This document shows, piece after piece, positions 31,681 to 40,372 of a stretch of 64,000 nt of DNA; the first letter of the stretch is position 1; each line of letters begins with the position of its first letter. The notes under the pieces are model-generated. The model was not told where the DNA came from and did no database searches. It worked only from the letters and a program-made list of their open reading frames with translations. This DNA comes from CAVPGP01 sp963718065 (GTDB lineage Bacteria > Actinomycetota > Thermoleophilia > Gaiellales > Gaiellaceae). A program made the position numbers and the translations under genes. The DNA is taken from NCBI GenBank assembly GCA_963718065.1, contig CAVQYE010000012.1:124001-188000 (forward strand), written 5' to 3'.

Positions 31681-33033
31681 TGAGCCGCGACGCTAGCACG
31701 AGCCAGCGACGGCGTCGGCTGCGGGTCGCCTTCCGGATCCTCGGGCTGCTCGTCGCCGGCCTCCTTGTCCTCGTCTTCCAGCAGGTGCTCGGGATCACGC
31801 AGCACTCGAGCTGGCCGCCGCCTCCGGGAGCCGTGACGTCTGCCGGCGCGCAAGCCGCCACGGAGGCGTTCGCCGCGCGCGATGGAACGCGGCCGCACGA
31901 CGCGGCGCTCGACTTCGCCTGGTCGACCGCGGCCACCATCGAGCCGTTGGTCGAGGGGAAGAACTTCTTCCCGCGGATCTTCGCCGACGTCGAGGCCGCC
32001 CGCTCGTCGGTCCACATCCTCATGTTCGGCTGGCGGGAGGGCACGATCGGGACGGAGATGGCCACATTGCTGAAGCGGAAGTTGGCCGACGGCGTCGAGG
32101 TGCGAGTGATCATCGACGGCTACGGCTCGAGGCCCTTCGGCGAGGCCGAGCAGATGTTCAGAGGGCTCGCGGCCGCCGGAGCGCAGATCGTCGTCAACGA
32201 CGTCTTCCCGGTCGACCGGGACGGGCTGTACCCCGACCACCGGCAGCTGGACTGGCGTCAGGACGAGGTTGGCCGCTCCGACCATCGCAAGCTCTACGTC
32301 ATCGACGGCGCAGTCGCCTGGACCGGCGGTGCGGGGCTCGAGGACCACTTCGAGGACGGCGGCTTCCACGACGTGATGGTGCGCGTCACCGGAGACGTCG
32401 TCCGGCAGGCGCAGGCGGCGTTCCTGACGAGCTTCCGCGGCTACGGCGGCCCGCTCCCGCACGACCTCGCGCGGTACTTCCCCCAGCCGGCCGATCCCGG
32501 CTCGACGCCGATCGCGCTCGCCCAGGTGATCCCCGGAGGCTTCGTAGCTGCCTCGCAGGCGATCCGCGAGCAGATCGACAGCGCCCGCCGCCGCCTCGAT
32601 GTCATGAACGCCTACCTCACCGACCGCGACATGCTCGAGCGCATCCTCGATGCCGCTCGGCGCGGCGTCGCGGTGCGCGTCGTCGTCTCGGAGACGTCGA
32701 ACAACACCCAGGCGAAGCGCTGCTCTGCGCCACCGCTACGACGACCTGATCGCAGCAGGCGTCGAGATCTGGGAGCTCCCGGGCACGGTCGTCCATGCCA
32801 AGGTCGTCGTGGCGGACGACGTCGTCAGCTTCGGCACGGTCAACCTCGACTCGTGGGCTCTCTACCGGAATTCGGAGATCGCGATGATCGCCCGCAGCCC
32901 CGACGCCGCGGCGCTCCTTGAGAAGCGGCTGTTCGAGCCGGACATCGCGCGCTCGGACCGAGGCAAGCCGCCCTCGGGCGCGGGCGACCACTTCGAGAGC
33001 TGGCTCTGGGACAAGCTGGCGTACTTCCTCTGA
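31680..33033 (+). CDS. Phospholipase D-like / cardiolipin synthase-like protein (one frameshift)
   Basis: One signal-anchor helix (about 16-38) precedes two PLD domains. The first HKD motif is HRKLYVIDG (residue about 203), the second HAKVVVADD lies after a +1 shift caused by an extra C at 32718. With that base removed the protein is about 450 residues and ends at a TGA at 33031-33033, normal for cardiolipin synthase-like enzymes. These transfer or hydrolyse phosphatidyl groups at the membrane. It heads a plus-strand run of membrane and stress genes. Which phospholipid reaction it performs cannot be told. Confidence 0.8.
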
Positions 33034-33069
33034 TCGCGTCCGTGTCGCACCTGGGAGAGAATCGCCGGC

Positions 33070-34692
33070 ATGGCTCTGGATGATGCGCCGCCCGTCGGCC
33101 CGGTGAGCTGCGACGGGACCGCCGCCGAGTCGACGGGGGACATCCGGCTGGCGGTCCTGCTCTCGATGGCGATGTTCGTCCTCGTCGTCGACACCTCGCT
33201 GATGAACGTGTCGATCTCCGCGGTCGTGCGCGACCTCGACACGACCGCCAGCGGCGTGCAGTCGGCGATCGCGCTCGAAGCGCTCGTCTCGGCCGCGTTC
33301 ATCCTGATCGGCAGCAAGATCGCCGACCTGATCGGCCGCAAGCGCGCGTACGTGCTCGGCCTGCTCGGCTACGCGGCGGGCGCGCTGTCGATGACGCTGT
33401 CCCAGACTCTCCTGCCGATCGTCATCTTCTGGGCGATCGTCGGCGGCCTCGGCGCGGCGCTGCTGCTTCCCTCGATGCAGTCCCTGATCCACGGGAACTT
33501 CGAGGGCGCGATGCAGCGGCGGGCCTACGCGCTCGTCGGCGCCGCGGCCGCGATCGCCGCCGCCGTCGGGCCGTTGCTCGGCGGCTTCATCACGACGTAC
33601 CTTTCCTGGCGGGTCGCGTTCTTCGGAGAGGTCCTGATCATCGCGATCGTGCTCGCCGGCAGCCGGCTCGTCCACGACGTCCCGTACACGGGCGCGAAGG
33701 GCGTCGACGTTGTCGGCGCGATCCTCTCCGCAGTCGGCATGGGAGGCGTCGTGCTCGGCATCCTCGTCTGGGAGGAAGGCGGCGGGGCGGTCGGGGCCCT
33801 CATCGCAACCGGAGCGGTCGCGCTCGGGTCGCTCGTCTGGTGGCTGCGCCGGCGCAAGCGAGACGGCAAGCCGGCGCTCCTCGACGTCAGCCTGTTCGAA
33901 TCGAAGTACTTCCGGCTCGGGATCTCGTCCCAGACGCTGCAGCAGATCTCTCTCGGCGGGCTGATGATCGCGCTGCCGATCTACCTGCAGATGGTGCTCG
34001 AGTACAACGCGATGGAGGCCGGCCTCTCGCTCGCGCCGCTCTCGTTGACGATGTTCGCCGTGGCGCTGCTCGCCGGAAAGAAGGCGGAGGGACGCAGTCC
34101 GAGCAGGTTCATCCTCGTCGGGTTCGTGCTGCTCGCGGCGGGCGTCGCCGTGCTCGTCGTCATCGTGCCGCGGGCGGACTCGGGGTGGGCGATGGCGCTG
34201 CCGCTCGCCGTCGCCGGGGCCGGGCTCGGGCTCCTCGTCTCGCAGCTCAACAACTACACGCTCTCGCCGGTCGAGGAGGAGCGCGTCAGCGAGGCGGCGG
34301 GCGTCAACTCGGCCGGCGGATCATTCGGGCTCTCGTTCGGCCTCGCGTTCGCCGGCGCGATCATGCTCGCATCGCTGTCGCTCATCTTCACGCAGAAGGC
34401 GGAGTCGAGCGATGTCCTCACGCCCACTCAGCAGGAGCAGGTCGCGGACAGCCTGGAGCACAACGCCGAGGTGATGACGAACACCGATCTCGAGCAGCTC
34501 CTGAAGGGGCAAACGCCCGCCGTCCAGGACGAGATCCTGCGCATCAACACCGACGCGCGGCCGATCGCCTTGCAGATCGCGCTGCTCGTGCCGCTCATCG
34601 CCGCGCTGCTCGGCATCCTGGCCGGGTTCCTGATGACGCGGCTCCCGGATCCGAAGCCCTCGGCGGCGGCCGAGACCATGTTGGGAGGCTGA
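33070..34692 (+). CDS. MFS transporter, DHA2 (14-helix) drug exporter family
   Basis: ATG 33070, 540 residues, about 14 membrane segments. Motif A is present after helix 2 (GSKIADLIGRKRAYVLG) and motif C-like GPLLGGFITTYLSWRVAFF after helix 5, both typical of proton-coupled EmrB/QacA-type exporters. A hydrophilic loop between helices 13 and 14 (QKAESSDVLTPTQQEQV) is also usual in this group. Substrate unknown. It lies 36 bases after the PLD gene and 5 bases before the HdeD gene. Confidence 0.85.
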   Translation: MALDDAPPVGPVSCDGTAAESTGDIRLAVLLSMAMFVLVVDTSLMNVSISAVVRDLDTTASGVQSAIALEALVSAAFILIGSKIADLIGRKRAYVLGLLGYAAGALSMTLSQTLLPIVIFWAIVGGLGAALLLPSMQSLIHGNFEGAMQRRAYALVGAAAAIAAAVGPLLGGFITTYLSWRVAFFGEVLIIAIVLAGSRLVHDVPYTGAKGVDVVGAILSAVGMGGVVLGILVWEEGGGAVGALIATGAVALGSLVWWLRRRKRDGKPALLDVSLFESKYFRLGISSQTLQQISLGGLMIALPIYLQMVLEYNAMEAGLSLAPLSLTMFAVALLAGKKAEGRSPSRFILVGFVLLAAGVAVLVVIVPRADSGWAMALPLAVAGAGLGLLVSQLNNYTLSPVEEERVSEAAGVNSAGGSFGLSFGLAFAGAIMLASLSLIFTQKAESSDVLTPTQQEQVADSLEHNAEVMTNTDLEQLLKGQTPAVQDEILRINTDARPIALQIALLVPLIAALLGILAGFLMTRLPDPKPSAAAETMLGG

Positions 34693-34697
34693 ACGTA

Positions 34698-35267
34698 ATG
34701 AGCATCTTGTTCGGAGAGCACGAGGTCGTCGAGGAAGCCGCGCGCTACTGGTGGCTCTTCCTGCTCACAGGCATCACCTGGTTCGTCTTCTCGCTCCTCG
34801 TCTTCCAGTGGGACTACACGACTGTCTATGCGGTCTCGTACCTGTTCGGCATCGTCGCGGTCATCGCCGGAGCGAACGAGTTCCTCCAGATCGCCGTCTC
34901 GACTCCGGGCTGGAAGATCGTCCGCGGGATTCTCGGTGTGCTGTTCGTCCTCGCCGGGATCTGGGCGTTGGTCCATCCGCACAACGCGTTCGAGACGATC
35001 GCCGCGCTGATCGGCTTCTTCTTCCTCTTCAAAGGGATCTTCGACTTCACGGCGGCCTTCATGACACGAGCCGTCTTCGAGCTCTGGTGGTTCCAGCTCA
35101 TCGTCGGGATCCTCGAGATCCTGCTCGCGTTCTGGGTCGCCGGCAACTTCCGGGAACAGGTGATCCTGCTCGTCGTCTACGTCGGCGTGATCGGGCTCTC
35201 GCGTGGCATCACCGAGCTGATCGTCGCCTTCAAGCTGCATAGCCTCAAGCGGCGCCTCGCGGTCTGA
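34698..35267 (+). CDS. HdeD/DUF308 family membrane protein
   Basis: ATG 34698, five bases after the exporter stop, so probably coupled. The 189 residues form six membrane segments in the DUF308 pattern (WWLFLLTGITWFVFSLLVF, GWKIVRGILGVLFVLAGIWAL, FFLFKGIFDFTAAF). In enterobacteria HdeD belongs to the acid-resistance islet; its mechanism is unclear. Here it directly precedes the arginine deiminase genes, which also counter acid, so a shared stress role is plausible but inferred. Confidence 0.8.
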   Translation: MSILFGEHEVVEEAARYWWLFLLTGITWFVFSLLVFQWDYTTVYAVSYLFGIVAVIAGANEFLQIAVSTPGWKIVRGILGVLFVLAGIWALVHPHNAFETIAALIGFFFLFKGIFDFTAAFMTRAVFELWWFQLIVGILEILLAFWVAGNFREQVILLVVYVGVIGLSRGITELIVAFKLHSLKRRLAV

Positions 35268-35415
35268 CCACGGCGCCGACGGCGTTTCCCGCCGCGGGAT
35301 GAACGCGGTTCGGCGGCGATCATCCCTTTTGGATGAGGACGTACCACCTGCGGCGGGCGGAGGATTCACGGGACTCTGCGGGACGCCAACCGGCGGCGCG
35401 TGGGAAGGGATCGGG

Positions 35416-35490
35416 ATGGCAGATCAGCCCGAGACGCTCCTCAGCGCAACCGCGATCCGCGAAGAAGTCGGGAAGGAGACCGGGACATGA
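35416..35490 (+). CDS. Possible 24-residue leader peptide coupled to arcA
   Basis: ATG 35416 follows GGGAAGGGAT at a fitting distance and the frame runs 24 codons to a TGA that overlaps the arcA ATG (ATGA). The peptide is acidic at the end (TAIREEVGKETGT) and has no known motif. It may be a translational coupler or a chance frame. Confidence 0.35.
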   Translation: MADQPETLLSATAIREEVGKETGT

Positions 35491-36720
35491 GCACGGAGAC
35501 GGGAACAGCGATCGGCGCCAACTCGGAGGTCGGAACGCTTCGGACGGTGATCGTCCACCGCCCCGACCTCGCGCACGAGCGGCTCACGCCGACGAACTGC
35601 CACGAGTTGCTGTTCGACGACGTGATCTGGGTAAGGCATGCCCGCCAGGAGCACGACGCGTTCGTCGACCTGATGCGCGAGCGCGGCGTCGAGGTGCTCC
35701 TCTTCCACGATCTCCTCTCCGAGACGCTCGACGAGGCGGACGCGCGCGAGTGGGTGCTCTCCCGGAGGCTCCGTCCCGAGGAGGTGACGGCGCTCTTCTC
35801 GAGCGAGTTGATCTCCTGGATGACCGAGATGCCCTCCGACGAGCTGGCGACGAAGCTGACCGGCGGCGTGATCATGAGCGAGCTGCCCGACGACATCGTC
35901 ACGGCCGTCGGCAGGACGATGAAGTCGACGGACTTCGTCCTGCCACCGCTCCCGAACCAGCTCTTCACGCGCGACTCGAGCGCGTGGATCTACGGCGGCG
36001 TCTCGATCAACCACATGTTCTGGCCGGCGCGCCAGAACGAGACTCTGAATGTCGAGGCCGTCTATCGCTTCCACCCACGCTTCCGGGACGCCGGCTTCCC
36101 GATCTGGTTCGGCGGCGTCGACCACGACTGGGGGACAGCGTTCGTCGAAGGCGGCGACATCATGCCGGTCGGCGACGGCGTCGTCCTCATCGGCCTCGGC
36201 GAGCGCAGCAACGCGAAGGCGGCGAGCATCCTCGCCAAGAACCTCTTCGAGGCCGGCGCGGCCAGGCTCGTGCTCGGCGCGAGGATGCCGCGGGAGCGCG
36301 CGGCGATGCATCTCGACACCGTCTTCACCTTCTGTGACCGCGATATCGTGACGCTCTACGAGCCTGTCGTCGACCAGATCGTCCCCGTCCTGTTCCGGCC
36401 GGGCGGCGAGGCGGGGGTCACCGGTGAGGTGTCCGAGCGAGGCTTCCTCGACGAGGTCAAGGACGCACTCGGGCTCGAGCGGCTGAAGCTCGTCGCCGAC
36501 GGCCGGTGACGAGTTCGAGGCCGAGCGCTCGCAATGGGACGACGGCAACAACGTCGTCGCCCTCGCGCCGGGCGTCGTCGTCGCGTACGAGCGCAACGAG
36601 GCGACCAATGCGAGGCTCGCCAAGGCCGGAATCGAAGTGCTGGCGATCGCCGGCCAAGAGCTGGGCAAGGGTCGCGGCGGCGGCCACTGCATGACCTGTC
36701 CCGTCGCCCGCGACGCCTGA
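35487..36720 (+). CDS. arcA: Arginine deiminase (one frameshift near the C-terminus)
   Basis: ATG 35487 follows GGAAGGAGACC. About 410 residues after removing one extra C at 36503-36504; the frame otherwise ends early at 36509. Catalytic motifs are present: FTRDSS, HDWGTAFVEGGD with metal-free acid/His residues, MHLDTVFT (His and Asp), and the nucleophile Cys in GGGHCMTCP, which lies only in the corrected frame. The enzyme converts arginine to citrulline and ammonia. arcB starts 15 bases on, so the pathway is in order. The complete C-terminus in the next frame argues for a read error, not a dead gene. Confidence 0.9.
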
Positions 36721-36734
36721 CGAGGAGGAGAGCC

Positions 36735-37742
36735 ATGAGCACAGTGATCAATCTGAGCGGCCGGCATCTGATGAAGCTGGCCGACTTTTCACCCGAGGAA
36801 ATCACCTACCTGATCGACCTGGCGGCCGAGCTGAAGGCGGCCAAGCGCGAGGGTCGCGAGGAGCAGAAGCTGGTTGGCAAGGAGATCGCGCTGATCTTCG
36901 AGAAGGACTCGACGCGCACCCGCTGCTCGTTCGAGGTCGCGGCCTACGACCAGGGCGCACACGTCACCTTCATCGGCCCGGGCGGCTCCCACATGGGCCA
37001 CAAGGAGACGGCGAAGGACACCGCGCGCGTGCTCGGGCGCATGTACGACGCGATCGAGTACCGCGGCTTCGCCAGGAAACGGCGGAGCAGCTGGCCGAGT
37101 GGTCGGGCGTGCCCGTCTACAACGGCCTCACCGACGAATGGCACCCGACGCAGATCCTCGCCGACTTCCTCACCTTCAGGGAGCACATTCCGAAGCCGGC
37201 CAACGAGGTCGTCTTCTGCTACCTCGGCGATGCGCGGTTCAACATGGCCGACTCGCTATCTCGTCGGCGGGGCGAAGCTCGGCATGGACGTCCGCATTGC
37301 GAGCCCGAAGTCGCTGTGGCCGCAGGATGCGATCACCGAGCTCGCGCGCTCGATTGCCGAGGAGACGGGCGCCCAGATCACGATCACCGACGACGTCGCC
37401 GAGGCGGTTCGCGGCGCCGACGTGCTCCTCACCGACGTCTGGGTCTCGATGGGCGAGCCCGACGAGGTCTGGGCGGAGCGGATCGAGCTGCTCAAGCCCT
37501 ACCAGGTGAACGCGGCGACGATGGCTGCGACCGGCAACCCGGACGTCAAGTTCATGCATTGCCTGCCGGCCTTCCACAACACGGACACCCAGGTCGGCAA
37601 GGAGATCTTCGAGAAGTTCGGGATCGACGCGATCGAGGTGACCGAGGAGGTCTTCGAGTCGCCGGCGTCGGTCGTCTTCGACGAGGCCGAGAACCGGATG
37701 CACACGATCAAGGCGGTCATGGTCGCCACGATCGGGAGCTGA
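36735..37742 (+). CDS. arcB: Ornithine carbamoyltransferase, catabolic type (two compensating frameshifts)
   Basis: ATG 36735 follows GAGGAGGAG. Carbamoyl-phosphate motif KDSTRTR (about residue 56-62), GSHMGHKE, DEWHPTQ and the ornithine loop HCLPAFH are all present. The middle segment (about 37073-37256) is in another frame: one base is missing near 37073 and one C is extra at 37256, giving 335 residues. In the deiminase pathway it splits citrulline to ornithine and carbamoyl phosphate. Its length and place between arcA and arcC fit the catabolic enzyme rather than biosynthetic ArgF. Confidence 0.9.
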   Translation: MSTVINLSGRHLMKLADFSPEEITYLIDLAAELKAAKREGREEQKLVGKEIALIFEKDSTRTRCSFEVAAYDQGAHVTFIGPGGSHMGHKETAKDTARVLGRMYDAIEYRGFARKRRSSWPSGRACPSTTASPTNGTRRRSSPTSSPSGSTFRSRPTRSSSATSAMRGSTWPTRYLVGGAKLGMDVRIASPKSLWPQDAITELARSIAEETGAQITITDDVAEAVRGADVLLTDVWVSMGEPDEVWAERIELLKPYQVNAATMAATGNPDVKFMHCLPAFHNTDTQVGKEIFEKFGIDAIEVTEEVFESPASVVFDEAENRMHTIKAVMVATIGS

Positions 37743-37744
37743 GG

Positions 37745-38700
37745 ATGCGCGTCGTCGTCGCGCTCGGCGGCAACGCGCTCCTTCGGCGCGGCGAGCCGCT
37801 GACTGCGGAGAACCAGCGCGCGAACGCGCGTATCGCGTGCGAGGCGCTCGCGCCGCTCGCGCTCGAGCACGAGCTCGTGGTCTCGCACGGCAACGGGCCT
37901 CAGGTCGGCCTGCTCGCGCTGCAGGGCTCCGCGTACACCGAGGTCGACCCGTACCCGCTCGACCTGCTCGGCGCGCAGACCGAGGGGATGATCGGCTATC
38001 TGATCGAGCAGGAGCTCGGCAACGTGCTTCCCCCCGAGAAGCGGTTCGCGATCACTCCTGACCCTGATCGAGGTGGACCCGGACGATCCGGCCTTCGCCG
38101 ATCCGACGAAGCCGATCGGGCCGATCTACTCGCAGGCGGACTCCGAGCGGCTCGCCCGGGAAAAGGGTTGGGCGTTCAAGCCGGACGGCGACAGCTACCG
38201 CAGGGTCGTGCCGTCGCCGTTGCCGAAGCGGATCTTCGGGCTCGAGCCGCTCGAGTTGCTCCTCGACCAGGGTTGCGTCGTGATCTGCGCGGGCGGCGGC
38301 GGGATCCCGGTCACATACACCGACGAGCCGGTGCCGGCAGGCCGTCGGCTCGTCGGCGTCGAAGCGGTGATCGACAAGGATCTCGCGAGCGCACTGCTCG
38401 CCCGGGACCTGCGCGCGGACGCCCTCGCGATCGTCACCGATGTCGATGCCGTGTATCACGATTGGGGCACGCCGCAGCAGCGTGCGATTCGCCGCGCATC
38501 ACCGGAAGCGCTCGGTCGGCGCGGAGTTCGCGGCCGGCTCGATGGGCCCAAAGGTCCGGGCAGCGTGCTCGTTCGTCGAGGAGACCGGCGGCCAGGCCGT
38601 GATCGGCTCGATCGCGGACACGCCCGCGCTGCTCCGCGGCGAGGCGGGCACGGTCGTCACCCGCGACGCCGACGGCCTGGAGTTGGCGGATGTCGCTTAG
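37745..38700 (+). CDS. arcC: Carbamate kinase (two frameshifts)
   Basis: ATG 37745 lies two bases after the arcB stop. The N-terminus VVALGGNALLRRGEPL and SHGNGPQVGLLALQ, the central GCVVICAGGGGIPV and VIDKDLASALLA, and the C-terminal FAAGSMGPKVRAA are standard carbamate kinase blocks. Extra bases at about 38057 and 38514 split it into three frames; corrected length is about 317 residues. It transfers phosphate from carbamoyl phosphate to ADP, yielding ATP, ammonia and CO2, and is the energy-yielding step of the cluster. Confidence 0.9.
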
Positions 38701-38715
38701 GAGGGCCTGGCTCGC

Positions 38716-40195
38716 GTGAGCACACCTGAGCCCGCCACGAAGTCCCGGTTCGCGCTCCCCTCGGCCTACACGATCCTCTTCGCGCTGATCGTCGTGGCCG
38801 CGATCGCGACCTGGATCATCCCGGCCGGCACGTACGACCTGAACGCGAGCGGCGAACCGGTCCCCGGGACGTACCACGAGGTCCCGCAGAAGCCCGCGCG
38901 GATCCTCGTCGACTCGCTCACGGCGCCGATCAACGGCATGTACGGCATCGAGAACCAGACCGGGAACATCAACTACTACAACTCGGGCTCCCTCTTCGGA
39001 GCGATCGACGTGGCGCTGTTCATCCTCGTGATCGGCGGCTTCCTCGGCGTGACGATGAAGACAGGCGCGATCCAGGCCGGGATCGGGAGGCTCGTCCAGA
39101 AGCTCAAGGGCAAAGAGCGCTGGATGATCCCTGCCCTGATGGTCGTCTTCGCGCTCGGCGGCACGAGCTACGGGATGGCCGAGGAGAGTCTGGCGTTCTA
39201 TGCCCTTGTGATCACCGTGCTGATCGCCGCCGGTTACGACGCGCTCACCGGTGCGGCGGTCGTCCTCCTGGGCTGCGGGATCGGCACGCTGGGCTCGACG
39301 ATCAACCCGTTCGCAACGGGGATCGCGTCGGGGTTCGCCGGCGTCTCGATCAGCGACGGCCTCGTCGGCCGGCTGGTGATCCTGATCATCGGGCTCGGCG
39401 ATCGGCATCTTCTTCGTGCTGCGCTACGCCGACCGCGTGAAGGCCGACCCGTCGAAGTCGGTCGTCTACGACATGAAGGCCGACAACGAGGCGCGCTTCC
39501 GTGTCGGAGACCGAGGGCGGCGAGATCGAGCTGACGGGAACGCACAAGCTGATCCTGGCCGTGTTCGGGCTCGCGTTCCTCGTGATGATGTACGGCGTCA
39601 TCCCGTGGGCGGACATGGGGATCGGGCTGCCCACCTGGTGGTGGTGGTTCCCGGAGATGACCGGGTCGTTCCTGCTGTTCGCGATCGTGATCGGGCTGAT
39701 CGGGCGCATGGGCGAAGGAGAATTCACGGGCACGTTCGTCGACGGCTCCCGCGAGCTCCTCGGCGTCGCGCTCATCATCGGGATCGCCCGCGGGATCACG
39801 GTGATCATGAACAACGGCGAGATCACCGACACCGTCCTGCACTGGTGCGAGCTCGCGCTCGGCGACGTCGGCGAGGCGGTCTTCGCGGTCGTGATGTTCC
39901 TGCTCTTCCTGCCGCTGTCCTTCCTGATCCCGTCGTCGTCCGGGCTGGCGACGGTCGCGATGCCGATCATGGCGCCGCTCGCGACCTTCGTGAACGTCCC
40001 AGAGCAGCTGGTCGTGACCGCGTACCAGAGCGCCTCGGCCTCATGAACCTGTTCATCCCGACCTCTGCGGTCGTGATGGGAGGCCTCGCGATCGCGCGTG
40101 TGCCCTACGACCGGTACCTCAAATGGGTCTGGCCGCTGCTCGCGATGCTGGGCGTTCTCTGCGTCCTCGTGATCGGGATCGGAGCCGCACTGTGA
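38716..40195 (+). CDS. YfcC/DcuC-superfamily antiporter, probable arginine/ornithine exchanger (three frameshifts)
   Basis: GTG 38716. The chain reads SAYTILFALIVVAAIATWIIPAGTY at the N-terminus, then ALGGTSYGMAEESLAFYALV and LGCGIGTLGSTINPFATGIA, the conserved re-entrant blocks of the YfcC family (C4-dicarboxylate carrier fold), and PLSFLIPSSSGLATVAMPIMAPLA near the C-terminus. Shifts occur at about 39397 and 39500 (extra base) and 40038 (missing base); about 490 residues result. YfcC proteins often accompany arc genes and replace ArcD. Arginine/ornithine exchange is inferred from this context. Confidence 0.78.
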
Positions 40196-40219
40196 GCGTC
40201 GACGCGAAAGGGGACCGTG

Positions 40220-40372
40220 ATGGGTGACGTCATTCGCTGGGGTGCCGTGATCGTGGCCGCGCTCCTCCTGATCGGCCTGGCGTGGTACGGACGCGGTCCC
40301 AAGCACCACCGCGGCAACGACATCGGCTCGCACGGCACCAAGGTCATCATCGTCCGGACGGAGGACCAATGA
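40220..40372 (+). CDS. 50-residue single-helix membrane peptide coupled to the cation ATPase
   Basis: ATG 40220 follows GAAAGGGGACC, and the TGA at 40370-40372 overlaps the ATPase ATG (ATGA). One membrane helix (IRWGAVIVAALLLIGLAWYG) is followed by a His/Lys-rich tail GRGPKHHRGND and a hydrophobic end TKVIIVRTEDQ. Size and coupling resemble small regulatory subunits of P-type ATPases such as KdpF or MgtR-like peptides, but there is no clear sequence match. Real coding is likely from start, stop and spacing. Confidence 0.6.
   Translation: MGDVIRWGAVIVAALLLIGLAWYGRGPKHHRGNDIGSHGTKVIIVRTEDQ

Noticed and set aside
35487..38700. arcA, arcB and arcC as decayed pseudogenes
   Set aside because: All catalytic residues and family lengths are recovered with single-base corrections, and no premature substitution stops are seen.
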